64,000 nucleotides of DNA from positions 186,001-250,000 of the forward strand of contig KV918826.1 of NCBI GenBank assembly GCA_002049455.2. Direction: 5' to 3'. The DNA is from Porphyra umbilicalis (Eukaryota; Rhodophyta; Bangiophyceae; Bangiales; Bangiaceae). Each line of letters opens with the position of its first letter. The first letter of the stretch is position 1. The notes beneath the pieces were generated by a model. The model saw only the letters and a list, made by a program, of their open reading frames with translations, was not told where the DNA came from and made no database searches. Shown piece by piece: positions 20,723 to 30,155 of this stretch. The position numbers and the translations under genes are program-made.

Positions 20723-23700
20723 ATGACCCGCAAGCCCGACCCGGAGCGCGACACGGAGCGGAGGAGGGACCAGCGTCGGCGGCACCAAGAGCGTCTCGCC
20801 GTGCTCGCGCGGTGCACCTGTTCGTGTCACCTCGGGGGGTGCCCGCCGTGCTCCACATCGTCACCGACGTGCGGCGGACGGGCTCCATCACCGCCGCGCA
20901 ACAGCTGGGCGCCGCCGGCTGGTCGGCACCCTCAACAAGACGGCGGCAACTGGGGCGGGGGACAAGGGCGTGCGCCGTCGCCACCGCGCAACAACTGGGC
21001 GCCGCCGGCTGGTCGGCACCCTCAACAAGCCGGCGGCAACTGGGGTGGGGGGCAAGGACGGGCGCCGTCGCCGCCGCGCAACAGCTGGGCGCCGCCGGCT
21101 GGTCGGCACCCTCAACAAGCCGGCGGCAACTGGGGCGGGGGGCAAGGACGGGCGCCGTCACCGCCGCGCAACAACTGGGCGCCGCCGGCTGATTCGCACC
21201 AACATCAAGCCGGCGGCCACTGGGGCGGGGGGCAAGGTCGGGCGCCGTCGCCGGCGCGCAACAACTGGGCGCCGCCGGCTGATTTGCACCAAAATCAAGC
21301 CGGCGGCCACTGGGGCGGGGGGCAAGGACGGGCGCCGTCACCGCCGCGCAACAACTGGGCGCCGCCGGCTGGTCGGTACCCGCAGCAAGCCGGCGGCAAC
21401 TGGGGCGGGGGGCAAGGACGGGCGCCGTCAACGCCGCGCAACAACTGGGCGCCGCCGGCTGGTCGGTACCCTCAGCAAGCCGGCGGCAACTGGGGCGGTG
21501 GGCAAGGACGGGCGCCGTCACCGCCGCGCGACAACTGGGCGCCGCCGGCTGATTTGCGACCTCAGCAAGCCGGCGGCAACTGGGGCGGGGGGCAAGGACG
21601 GGCGCCGTCACCGCCGCGCAACAACTGGGCGCCGCCGGCTGATTCGCACCAACATCAAGCCGGCGGCAACTGGGGCGGGGGGCAAGGACGGGCGCCGTCA
21701 CCGTCGCGCAACAACTGGGCTCCGCCGGCTGATTCGCACCAACATCAAGCCGGCGGCAACTGGGGCGGGGGGCAAGGACGAGCGCCGTCGCTGCCGCGCG
21801 ACAGCTGGGCGCCGCCGGCTGATCGACACCCACATCAAGCCGGCGGCAACTGGGGTGGGGGGCAAGGACGGGCGCCGTCGCCGCAGCGTAACGACTGGGC
21901 GCCGCCGGCTGATCCGCACCCACGCCAAGCCGGCGGCAACTCGGGGCCGCCGCCTGGAGGTCCATCACCACAAGGGGACGGCCATTGGGGCGGCGGGCAA
22001 GGACGGGCGTCGTTGCCGCCGCGCAGCGACTGGGTGCCGCCGGCTGGGCGGATCCCTCGTCAAGCCGGCGGCGGCGACGGACGGCATCCGACAGGCGGGG
22101 GACCGCCGCCTGGAGGCGTGAACGGCGGCGGGCCGCGAGACCAAGGTCAACTCCTGCCGCAAGACGTGAGCGCGCCGCCGGCTCGCGGCTGTCTGCCGCT
22201 CGCCGGCGGCAGGTGCGCGCCGCCGCCAGACGGTGTGCCGCCTCAAGGCGGCGGCCAATCGCGTGGGGGCGAGGCACGGGCGGCGTTGCCGCCGCCGGCT
22301 AATCGTGTTTTGCCACAAGCCGGCGGCGACCCCACACCTTCCGGGGCCTCCCGGCGCGAAGGCGGTGGCTCGCAGGCGCCGCCGCCAGCCAACAGGCCGT
22401 CTGAAGCCGGCGGGGAGTCGGCACCGCCGGCTGCAGATCAACCGCAAGCCGGCGACGCGCAGCTCTCACCCGCCGAATGCCGGCCGCCGGCAGCCGCCGT
22501 GCACCCCCCGCCCGTCCCGACGTTGAGTCCAGGGGCTCCGGGGGGGGCGTCGGCGGACACGCCGGCGGCGGGCCACGACAAGCCGGCGTGCCACGACAAG
22601 TCGGCGGGCCACGACCAGCCGGCGGGCCAGGACCAGCCGGCGGACCAGGACCAGCCGGCGGGTCAGGACAAGCCGGCGGGCCAGGACAAGCCGGCGGGCC
22701 AGGAGAAGCCGGCGGGCCAGGAGAAGCCGGCGGGCCAGGACAAGCCGGCGGCAGCGACGGGCACGCCGCCGCCGGTGCACAAGTAGTGGACGTTGACGCC
22801 GTCGGCTGTGGCGTTGCTGCGCCGACGTACGCACCCCCACCGATGGGGACTGGGCTGGGGTGGACGGATGAGGAACGTGTGGCGCTGTGTAAGGCGTACT
22901 TAAGCACGTCCCTGGACCCCGTCAAGGGGGCGGACCAGAGTGGGCCGACGTTTTGGGCCTCGGTCGTGGCGGCATGGAAGGGGCTGCTGGCGGGGCGCCC
23001 TGGCGTCCGCCGGCGCACTGAGCGCGGCGTGGGGGGGGTGCAGAAGCAGTGGGACAAGATCCGCAAGGGCGTGAACGAGTTTGGCTCCCACTACATGGCG
23101 GTCAAGCGCATGGAGCTGACGGGCAACCCAAGTGACGAGGACATGATCAGCGCTGCGATGGCGCGCTTCTGTGGCGCCAATGTGTACGAGGCGATACGCA
23201 AGGACCGCACGGCGGACAAGGCCAAGGGCAAGGCGACCAAGCGCAAGGCCAAGCAAGTGCACTGCCCGTGGGTCCCGTGCTGGCGGGTGCTGCGGCACGT
23301 CGACAAGTTCAGCGGGGCCGCCGGGGCCGCCGCAGCCGATGGCGGCGCCGCCGGTGCCGGATCAGCCGGCGGCTCTCCCGGCGGCCGCTCGACAAGCGAC
23401 TCTGACGAGGACGGAGAGGACGCGGGTGCTGGCGGCTACCAGTCGCGCCCGCGTGGTGCGAAGGCCGCCAAGCGTGACGAGGCGGCGGGCATCCAGGAGT
23501 CGCGTATGTTCAAGGCGAGCACCGACGCGCTGTCCGCGCTGGCGCAAGCAACGGCGGAGCGCACGACCGTGGCTTTTTTTAACTCGGCCGAGATGCGCGA
23601 CACGCCGGAAGCTGTCGCGTTTCGACGCGCGCATGCTCGCAAGCTGATGGCGGCGGCCGGCTTGGCGCTGTCCCCGCCGGATACTTTGTCGGAGGCGTCT

Positions 23701-24156
23701 CCGCCGCCGGCGTCTACAGGAGATGCGCCGGCGGCAGGGGAGTCTACACCCTCCACACCCGCGCTGACATCATCGTCGACGCCGCGTATGCCGCCGGCGC
23801 AGGAGCCGCCGGCTGGCACGGCGGTGGTGCCGGCATCTACGCCGGCGGCAAGCGCCCCTGGGGGTGCGCCGCCGGCGTCTGCGGTCAAGACGACGACTGC
23901 GACTGTGTCCTCACCGGCGGCCTCGGCCGCCGGCTCTGGTGCAGCAAGCCGTGGCCGGCGGTCGCTGTCGAAAAAGCAGGCAAAGTCAGCGGCGGCTCTT
24001 GCCGCTGGGTCCAAGACACTCGACGATGAGAACGATGGCATTTTTGTGGTGCCTGTTTTTCCTGTGCGCGACGATGGCGCGGATTGTTCGGAGGACCGGC
24101 AAGACGCTGAGGGGGACGACTCGAGTGATGACGATAGCAACGCGGAGTACCAGTAG
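20723..24156 (+). CDS. Harbinger Myb/SANT-like DNA-binding protein, with frameshift
   Basis: The accessory protein of PIF/Harbinger elements, which binds element ends and helps recruit the transposase (family knowledge). It starts at ATG 20723 (CCACCATGA) with a basic N-terminus (ERDTERRRDQRRRHQERL). A 30-residue repeat region follows (APPAGRHPQQAGGNWGGGQ type), then a 5-residue AGQDKP region. That frame stops at 22786. The DNA-binding part is in the frame one base back, open from 22477: GLGWTDEERVALCKAYL at about 22850, FWASVVAAWKGLL, VQKQWDKIRKGVNEF and a trailing GNPSDEDMISAA segment typical of the NAM/trihelix-like domain. The C-terminus is Ser/Pro/Ala-rich and ends in an acidic tail. The shift lies within the 15-bp repeats, so an indel there, or an intron, joins the halves. 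Alternatively, a separate protein starts at 22843. Confidence 0.75.
20915..21950 (+). repeat. 90-bp in-frame minisatellite (30-aa units, about 11-12)
   Basis: Units such as GGGCGCCGCCGGCTG, then about 30 bases containing CAAGCCGGCGGCAACTGGGG, then CAAGGACGGGCGCCGTCACC recur every 90 bases. The protein repeat is GRAPSPPRNNWAPPAGRHPQ followed by QAGGNWGGGQ. The period is an exact multiple of three and frame is kept throughout, so the array is tolerated as protein. Confidence 0.93.
22555..22755 (+). repeat. 15-bp in-frame repeat (AGQDKP), about 12 units
   Basis: CCGGCGGGCCAGGACAAG-type units encode QDQPA/GQDKPA/GQEKPA. The alternative frame through the same array (GGPGQAGGPGEAGG) joins the downstream Myb domain, so a length change in this array is the probable origin of the frameshift. 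Confidence 0.85.
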
Positions 24157-24573
24157 TGTGTAAGAGTGCGTATTGGACAGCGACTTCAAAGGTTTTTTTT
24201 TCCCCGTTGGGCAGGGTTTTTTTTTCCTACTTACTTCGTCTTTGCGTCCGACAGAGAGTATCCCTCTCGAGTCGGTCCCGGGTAGCTCACCACTCCAGCA
24301 GCGGCAGAGATCTGCGCGATAGCCGCAGCGCTGCTCGCCGTCACGCCGACTTTGCGCCGATGCTGAGCTGCCGTGCTGTGCCTTTCGCACGCCGCCGCCG
24401 TCGGCGCGTCAGTAACACCTGTGCGTGCGTGGCGGCGGCGGCCCTTGCGCAGGTCTACAGTACCTCTCAAAAGGCAGCCAAGGCAGGCTCCACGAAACAA
24501 GCTCACGAAGACACACGGATGTAAGGAAAAAAAAACCGCGAGGCGGGAAAAAAAAACCTTTGTTCGTCTCTAG
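24157..24573. other. Spacer between convergent Harbinger genes
   Basis: 417 bp that is more A/T-rich than the surroundings, with TTTTTTTTCCCC on one side and AAAAAAAAACC on the other. The latter two tracts are mirror-placed near each stop and could serve as 3'-end signals (inference). No gene. Confidence 0.45.
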
Positions 24574-27500
24574 TTAAAGGTACGGCTCCAAAAGCGTTGC
24601 TCTGTCCGCCCATACGTCCTCCGCCAGGTCATGCCTCAGCTTCAGGTGCTCCTCCTCGCTCCGCGTCTCTGCCCAAGCGCCTAACGCTTGCCCAAAAGTG
24701 CCTACAGGTAGCCAGGCTACGTGTGCAATGGCGGGCGCAATGGCGGGGGGGGGATCACCGCCCCCCCCAAGGCCGTCTCCATCGTCCTGCATTCCCTCGG
24801 CACCACCGCCGGCCGCCTGACCGCCGCCGGCGGCAGCGGCCGCCGCCGCAACTCCCCCAGCCCCCCCACCAGCAACCAAATCGCCGCCGGCGGATCCATC
24901 ACCGCCGGCGGTGGCCGCTCCTCCATTGCCGCCGCCGGCGTCGCCGGCGGCAGCACCGTGCACACCACCAAGTACCGCCGCCCCGCCGCCGCCGCCGGCC
25001 GCCTGACTGCCCGCGGCGGCGGCCGCCGCCGCAACTCCCCCAGCCCCCCCACCAGCAACCAAATCGCCGCCGCCGGCCGCCTGACTGCCCGCGGCGGCGG
25101 CCGCCGCCGCAACTCCCCCAGCCCCCCCACCAGCAACCAAATCGCCGCCGCCGGCCGCCTGACTGCCCGCGGCGGCGGCCGCCGCCGCAACTCCCCCAGC
25201 CCCCCCACCAGCAACCAAATCGCCGCCGGCGGATCCATCACCGCCGGCGGTGGCCGCTCCTCCATTGCCGCCGCCGGCGTCGCCGGCGGCAGCACCGTGC
25301 ACACCACCAAGTACCGCCGCCCCGCCGCCGCCGCCGGCCGCCTGACCGCCGGCGGCGACGGCCGCCGCCGCAACTCCCCCAGCCCCCCCACCAGCAACCA
25401 AATCGCCGCCGGCGGATCCATCACCGCCGGCGGCGGCCGCTCCTCCATTGCCGCCGCCGGCGTCGCCGGCGGCAGCACCGTGCACACCACCAAGTACCGC
25501 CGCCCCGCCGCCGCCGCCGGCCGCCTGACCGCCGGCGGCGACGGCCGCCGCCGCAACTCCCCCAGCCCCCCCACCAGCAACCAAGTCGCCGCCGGCGGAT
25601 CCATCACCGCCGGCGGCGGCCGCTCCTCCATTGCCGCCGCCGGCGTCGCCGGCGGCAGCACCGTGCACACCACCAAGTACCGCCGCCCCGCCGCCGCCGC
25701 CGGCCGCCTGACCGCCGGCGGCGACGGCCGCCGCCGCAACTCCCCCAGCCCCCCCACCAGCAACCAAATCGCCGCCGGCGGATCCATCACCGCCGGCGGC
25801 GGCCGCTCCTCCATTGCCGCCGCCGGCGTCGCCGGCGGCAGCACCGTGCACACCACCAAGTACCGCCGCCCCGCCGCCGCCGCCGGCCGCCTGACCGCCG
25901 GCGGCGACGGCCGCCGCCGCAACTCCCCCAGCCCCCCCACCAGCAACCAAATCGCCGCCGGCGGATCCATCACCGCCGGCGGCGGCCGCTCCTCCATTGC
26001 CGCCGCCGGCGTCACCGGCGGCAGCACCGCGCACACCACCAAGTATCGCCGCCCCCCCGCCGCCGCCGGCCGCCTGACCGCCGGCGGCGCTCGCCGCCGC
26101 AACTCCCCCAGCCCCCCCGCCCATAACCAGACCACCGCCGGTGGATCCGTCACCGCCGGCGGCGGCCGCTCCTCCATTGCCGCCGCCGGCGTCACCGGCG
26201 GCAGCACCGCGCACACCACCAAGTACCGCCGCCCCCCCGCCGCCGCCGGCCGCCTGACCGCCGGCGGCGCTCGCCGCCGCAACTCCCCCAGCCCCCCCGC
26301 CCATAACCAGACCACCGCCGGTGGATCCGTCACCGCCGGCGGCGGCCGCTCCTCCATTGCCGCCGCCGGCGTCACCGGCGGCAGCACCGCGCACACCACC
26401 AAGTACCGCCGCCCCCCCGCCGCCGCCGGCCGCCTGACCGCCGGCGGCGCCCGCCGCCGCAACTCCCCCAGCCCCCCCGCCCATAACCTGACCACCGCCG
26501 GTGGATCCGTCACCGCCGGCGGCGGCCGCTCCTCCATTGCCGCCGCCGGCGTTGCCGGCGGCGCCGCCGTGCCCACCCGCAGGCCCCGCCGCCCCGCCGC
26601 CGCCGGCCGCCTGACCGCCGGCGGCCATACGGGTGCGGGACACATACCCGTCGCGTCGCTTCTCGGTGACCATGTTGTGCAGGATGGCCACCGCCTTAGT
26701 GACGGTGACCATCTGCTCAACGGTAGAGTACTTTGCAGGGTGCAAAGCCACATGAAAACGTGCCGTGAGCACGGCATACAGTCGTTCGACATCTTTCCGC
26801 AGGGCTTCTTGAAGTCGGTTAAATGTAACCTCTACTTCTGTCGTGGGGTTAGGAAACGGAGAGACGAAAAACGCGAACCGAGGATAAATACCATCCACAA
26901 GATAATACAGGAGCGTGCGGGTCGTGCCGTCAGCAGTGTAAGAAAATGTACGGGGCGGCCATTCTCCGTTCGTAACGGATAAATAGAGGGGGGAAACATG
27001 CATAACGTTCAGGTCGTTGTGAGATCCAGGACACCCCACAAATAAATGCCAAATCCAGAGGTCCTCATCACAAACGGTCTCCATCACCACGGAACGCTTC
27101 CCGTGGCGATTCTGGTACATGCCAGCGAACGCCTTAGGGCAGTTGCGCCACTCCCAGTGGCTGCAGTCAAGGGAGCCCATGCAACCGGGCATCCCGCGCT
27201 CAGCATTGCGCGTCAGAATGCGCTGCAGTTCTTCAGGGGTGGGGGGACGCAAATATGAGGGTCCAAACTCATTCACAATAAAGCGCATCAACTCTCGCAC
27301 CGACATAGCAATAGTTGAAGCGGACAGTCGCACATATTCATCAGTCCTGTCCGGCGCCTCCCCATACGCAATGACTCGAAAAGCCGCAACCACCTTTTGC
27401 AAGGGGTGAGCCTGGAGCCGGCCAGTCGCATTGATGCGCTGCGCAAAAAACGGTCGGTCCTTCACGGCATTGTATATACGAAGAAACACGCTGCGCGGCA

Positions 27501-27903
27501 CGCGGAACCGACGCTCAAAGTCACCCTCGTTGTAGACAGGCGGCTCCCCATTGAGACCAAAATAATCTCTCAGAATAGCACGCAAACCTGAGCGGAAGTT
27601 ACGCCGCTTATTCGGCCGGCGGCCCGGCACAGATCCAACATAACGCGGCCGCCGGTGCACCCGAGACCCACGGGCGCGCTTCCGCCAATGACGCAACGCG
27701 TGTAGGTGCGCCGCAACCGCCGAAGCAATTTGTAGGTCCTCCGTATCCTCCAGCATCGCGTCTGCGGACAAATCAAAAGGGTCGTCCATCGCGCGAAGAA
27801 GACGGTCGCCACGACGGTGGCGGCGGACGGCCGTCGACGACGACGGCGCCGCGCTGACGGTGCCACCTGCACTCGGATCTCCCCAGCACCCCACAGTGAA
27901 CAC
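24574..27903 (-). CDS. PIF/Harbinger DDE transposase (DDE_4 type) with expanded Gly/Ala tail
   Basis: This enzyme cuts and joins the element ends. The ORF starts at 27903; the in-frame ATG at 27789 (MDDPFDLSADAMLED) is an equally good start. The core is complete. The first catalytic Asp is in GCMGSLDCSHWEWRNCP (about residue 246), the second in PGSHNDLNVMHVS (about 296) and the Glu in EALRKDVERLYAVLTARFHV (about 373). LWIWHLFVGCPG, YYLVDGIYPRFAFFV and AVAILHNMVTEKR are family hallmarks. From about residue 425 to 1050 the protein is Gly/Ala repeats encoded by a 183/180-bp minisatellite. A short normal end follows (EEEHLKLRHDLAEDVWADRA), matching the family's C-terminal helix. The usual length is 400-500 residues, so the 1109-residue form is an extreme. 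No stop interrupts it, so the gene looks recently active. Confidence 0.92.
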   Translation of the reverse strand: MFTVGCWGDPSAGGTVSAAPSSSTAVRRHRRGDRLLRAMDDPFDLSADAMLEDTEDLQIASAVAAHLHALRHWRKRARGSRVHRRPRYVGSVPGRRPNKRRNFRSGLRAILRDYFGLNGEPPVYNEGDFERRFRVPRSVFLRIYNAVKDRPFFAQRINATGRLQAHPLQKVVAAFRVIAYGEAPDRTDEYVRLSASTIAMSVRELMRFIVNEFGPSYLRPPTPEELQRILTRNAERGMPGCMGSLDCSHWEWRNCPKAFAGMYQNRHGKRSVVMETVCDEDLWIWHLFVGCPGSHNDLNVMHVSPLYLSVTNGEWPPRTFSYTADGTTRTLLYYLVDGIYPRFAFFVSPFPNPTTEVEVTFNRLQEALRKDVERLYAVLTARFHVALHPAKYSTVEQMVTVTKAVAILHNMVTEKRRDGYVSRTRMAAGGQAAGGGGAAGPAGGHGGAAGNAGGGNGGAAAAGGDGSTGGGQVMGGGAGGVAAAGAAGGQAAGGGGGAAVLGGVRGAAAGDAGGGNGGAAAAGGDGSTGGGLVMGGGAGGVAAASAAGGQAAGGGGGAAVLGGVRGAAAGDAGGGNGGAAAAGGDGSTGGGLVMGGGAGGVAAASAAGGQAAGGGGGAAILGGVRGAAAGDAGGGNGGAAAAGGDGSAGGDLVAGGGAGGVAAAAVAAGGQAAGGGGGAAVLGGVHGAAAGDAGGGNGGAAAAGGDGSAGGDLVAGGGAGGVAAAAVAAGGQAAGGGGGAAVLGGVHGAAAGDAGGGNGGAAAAGGDGSAGGDLVAGGGAGGVAAAAVAAGGQAAGGGGGAAVLGGVHGAAAGDAGGGNGGAAAAGGDGSAGGDLVAGGGAGGVAAAAVAAGGQAAGGGGGAAVLGGVHGAAAGDAGGGNGGAATAGGDGSAGGDLVAGGGAGGVAAAAAAAGSQAAGGGDLVAGGGAGGVAAAAAAAGSQAAGGGDLVAGGGAGGVAAAAAAAGSQAAGGGGGAAVLGGVHGAAAGDAGGGNGGAATAGGDGSAGGDLVAGGGAGGVAAAAAAAGGGQAAGGGAEGMQDDGDGLGGGGDPPPAIAPAIAHVAWLPVGTFGQALGAWAETRSEEEHLKLRHDLAEDVWADRATLLEPYL
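24800..26640 (-). repeat. 183/180-bp in-frame minisatellite in the transposase gene
   Basis: The landmark GGATCC starts at 24892, 25231, 25414, 25597, 25780, 25963, 26143, 26323 and 26503. The periods are 183 bp (61 aa) in the middle and 180 bp (60 aa) at the 5' end of the gene. The larger gap after 24892 is filled by three shorter repeats of about 72 bp near 25005-25220. All periods are multiples of three. Neighbouring units are nearly identical, indicating recent expansion or homogenisation. Confidence 0.95.
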
Positions 27904-28442
27904 ACCGCACAGACAGAGCAGATTTCCTTTCGCCCGCCCCCCCGGCAGACCGTTTCAATGCCCCCCGCTGGACCCCCGAAACGGTCGCATCCCGGGGTGG
28001 AGGCACGGTCGCCTGTGGTCGCGTGCTCGATGCGACGGTCCGTAGCAGTCGCGATACCGTTGCAAACGGTGAGCGCTCGAACGCTCTCCCGCGACACAAA
28101 GTGCATGGTTTGTCACTGCAGTTTTCTAAAAAGCCGGATGCCACGACACAAGCATTTCGAACGGCGGCCAAAGCAGCGCCAGCCAATGAGAGAGCTGAAC
28201 AAGATGGGGAGGAGAGCTCCGACTCCCCAAATCGTGCAGAGAATGGGGGACAGGGGCCTCACCCCCCATTTTCTGCCCGCTGAATCTGTGTGTACTTATG
28301 TGATTCCAATCAACTAGATTCGGGGTTTCTCCCTTCGATTTGGGGTGCCCGACGTTGCTGTGGGACCCTCCCCATCCCCAAGAGCTGAAATTGAGGCACG
28401 TGGAACATTTATTAGACACGTTTCTGACACGTTAGCATATTC
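27904..28442. other. Harbinger right non-coding region (transposase promoter side)
   Basis: About 540 bp upstream of the transposase start, of mixed composition. It must contain the transposase promoter. No coding frame and no array is seen here, in contrast to the left side. Confidence 0.4.
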
Positions 28443-28473
28443 GAACTTGGGGAAGACGTTGTTGGGTGTGCTC
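28443..28473 (-). repeat. Harbinger right terminal inverted repeat
   Basis: Inverse of 18642-18672, ending CGTTGTTGGGTGTGCTC, and followed by the TTA target duplicate at 28474-28476. Confidence 0.92.
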
Positions 28474-28673
28474 TTAGCACATGAGCTTCGGCGTTGCAAT
28501 CCTGTAACCCCAAGAACCTGAAAAAGACTGGCTCCAAGATTGGGGCTATCTCACCGGTCCACAGAACAGTGCCCACAGGCGGGTATTAAGGAGTTGTCAG
28601 CCAAGAACGCGTCGGGAGAGGCTCTTTCCATGGAGGCCAGTCGAGAATTTTCTCGTACCCCACCTCACCTGCC
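28474..28673. mobile_element. T1 MITE, right part (end missing)
   Basis: Resumes with TTAGCACATGAGCTTCGGCG and matches 48198-48397. It stops at CACCTGCC where a hAT relic begins. The last ~63 bp of T1, including its right TIR, are not found beyond the hAT relic, so this end was lost by deletion or rearrangement. Confidence 0.85.
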
Positions 28674-29656
28674 TAGGGTTGTGCAACACGCCCGGGGCGT
28701 GCTAAATTGCACGCCTGGGGCGTGCAACTTCACGTGTTTTGGGCGTGTCACGCCCTGCACGCCCAGAATTTTAGGGGCGTGATTGGGGCGTGCTTGAAAA
28801 TAAAGTACATAATTTCAAATGCGCTCTTGGTGCGCCAGTCCACCGAATATTTTTCTGTGCAGTTCCGTGCCACCTTCGTTACTTTTTCAGGGCACGGTGT
28901 CTTACTGCTCCGTCGAGCGTCCACAAACAAGGTGCTCGACGCTATGAGACGTGGGGACAATTTTTCCGTCGTGTGCCCACAAACAAGGTGCTCGACGCCA
29001 TGATGCGCGGGCGCCATCTGTGCGGGATGGGCACAGCAACGGCCACCTGCTGTCATCAGCCAGGGAAGACGCAGAGGGGCTCCTCGACACGGGCGCCAAT
29101 GAGGACGTTGAATGCGACGCATCGCGCGCCAGCCACGACCAGGCCGACGGCAGTGATGGAGGGGGCGCCGGCGGAGAGCTACGCGCCTTCTGAACGAGGA
29201 GGTCGCCCGATGCGCCACGGCTGGCGCCGGCGTCCCTTGACAGGACGTTGGTCTTCCCGGCGACGAGGACGCCCCCGCGGTCATGACCGAGAATGATTTG
29301 ATGACCATCTGCTCTGGCTTTGTGCGCGGTGAGATGGGTGGGACTGCGGGCGGTGGGGCAGCCGGTGGAGGCCAGGCGAGCCGACGTCCCGTGATGCTGC
29401 AATGCATCTTTGACGCAGAGTGGCAGAGGCCAAGAGAGTGTATGGCGTGTTTTCTGGCATTTTTGTGGTCCTTTGAAGCATCCAAATTGCAAGAATATTG
29501 GGTACTTTGAATCGCTTATCAAGTAAGTGTCAAACCATGGGGGCTACATTAAGGGCGTGAACAGGGGCGTGCCAATGTTGGGGGCGTGCAGAAGGGCGTG
29601 ATTAGGCGTGCATCGCCCACCCCGCCACCCACAACGGGGCGTGATGCACAACCCTA
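28674..29656. mobile_element. hAT relic related to the nested element at 7500
   Basis: Ends TAGGGTTGTGCAACACGCCC at the left and the inverse GGGGCGTGATGCACAACCCTA at the right. Sub-terminal GGGCGTG repeats are as in 7500-8386. Flanking 8-mers (CACCTGCC, CGAGCGTC) do not match, so one flank has been rearranged. Inside, GLLDTGANEDVECDASRASH (about 29080) and TENDLMTICSGFVRGEM...CIFDAEW (about 29285-29410) resemble the acidic tail and last segment of the transposase remnant in the other element. A GTGCCCACAAACAAGGTGCT-type direct repeat occurs at about 28919 and 28974. Confidence 0.8.
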
Positions 29657-29872
29657 CGAGCGTCAGCACGAAGCGCGGGGCGATGAGCGTGCCCGACCCC
29701 AAGACTGAAAAAAAGCCCAAATTGAGAGTGCCGAGCGCGACCGTGGCGGCCACAATCACAGCGTCGCCGTCGGCAGCGCCTGCGGGGCGGCTCTGTGTCG
29801 CTTGCCATGCCCCGGCGTTTTAGGGCTCTATGCTCCGAGGCTGTTCGTTGCGCTTCGCGCCTTCTTTAATGT
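29657..29872. other. Short spacer with a possible gene fragment
   Basis: An open plus-strand frame (to 29823) reads MSVPDPKTEKKPKLRVPSAT and has coding-like composition. It is cut off by the hAT relic and the microsatellite on either side. It may be a fragment of a gene broken by the hAT insertion. Not recognised. Confidence 0.2.
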
Positions 29873-30155
29873 GCGTACGTGCGTTTATGCGTACCTGCGT
29901 ATGTGCGTACCTGCGTATGTGCGTACGTCCGTACCTGCGTATGTGCGTACGTGCGTACCTGCGTATGTGCGTACCTGCGTACCTGCGTATGTGCGTACGT
30001 GCGTACCTGCGTATGTGCGTACCTGCGTACCTGCGTATGTGCGTACGTGCGTACCTGCGTATGTGCGTACGTGCGTACCTGCGTATGTGCGTACCTGCGT
30101 ACCTGCGTATGTGCGTACCTGCGTACCTGCGTATGTGCGTACGTGCGTACGCGCT
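29873..30155. repeat. Octanucleotide-based array (GTGCGTAC/CTGCGTAT)
   Basis: About 280 bp of 8-bp units GTGCGTAC, GTGCGTAC, CTGCGTAT combined into 16- and 24-bp higher-order units. All frames stay open (CAYVRTCVPAYL strings), but this is simple sequence, not protein. Long parts alternate purine and pyrimidine. Confidence 0.95.

Larger units (their letters stand above)
18642..28473. mobile_element. Autonomous PIF/Harbinger transposon, 9832 bp
   Basis: The left end GAGCACACCCAACAACGTCT (18642-) and the inverted right end (28443-28473) form a 31-bp terminal inverted repeat with one mismatch. TTA flanks both ends (18639-18641 and 28474-28476); TTA/TAA is the standard Harbinger target. The uninterrupted T1 copy at about 48192-48210 (CCAGTTAGCACATGAGC) is the empty site and confirms both boundaries. 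Inside are the two genes expected of the superfamily, a Myb/SANT-like protein (plus strand) and a DDE transposase (minus strand), arranged convergently with about 420 bp between their stops. Typical family members are 3-6 kb. The excess here is minisatellite sequence in and around both genes. Confidence 0.93.

Noticed and set aside
24597-26982. Two plus-strand ORFs of 509 and 753 codons opposite the transposase
   Set aside because: They are periodic because the 183/180-bp minisatellite is a multiple of three in every frame. The transposase strand carries all family motifs.
29873-30155. CRISPR-like array
   Set aside because: There are no unique spacers: the units are 8-bp simple sequence in a eukaryotic context.
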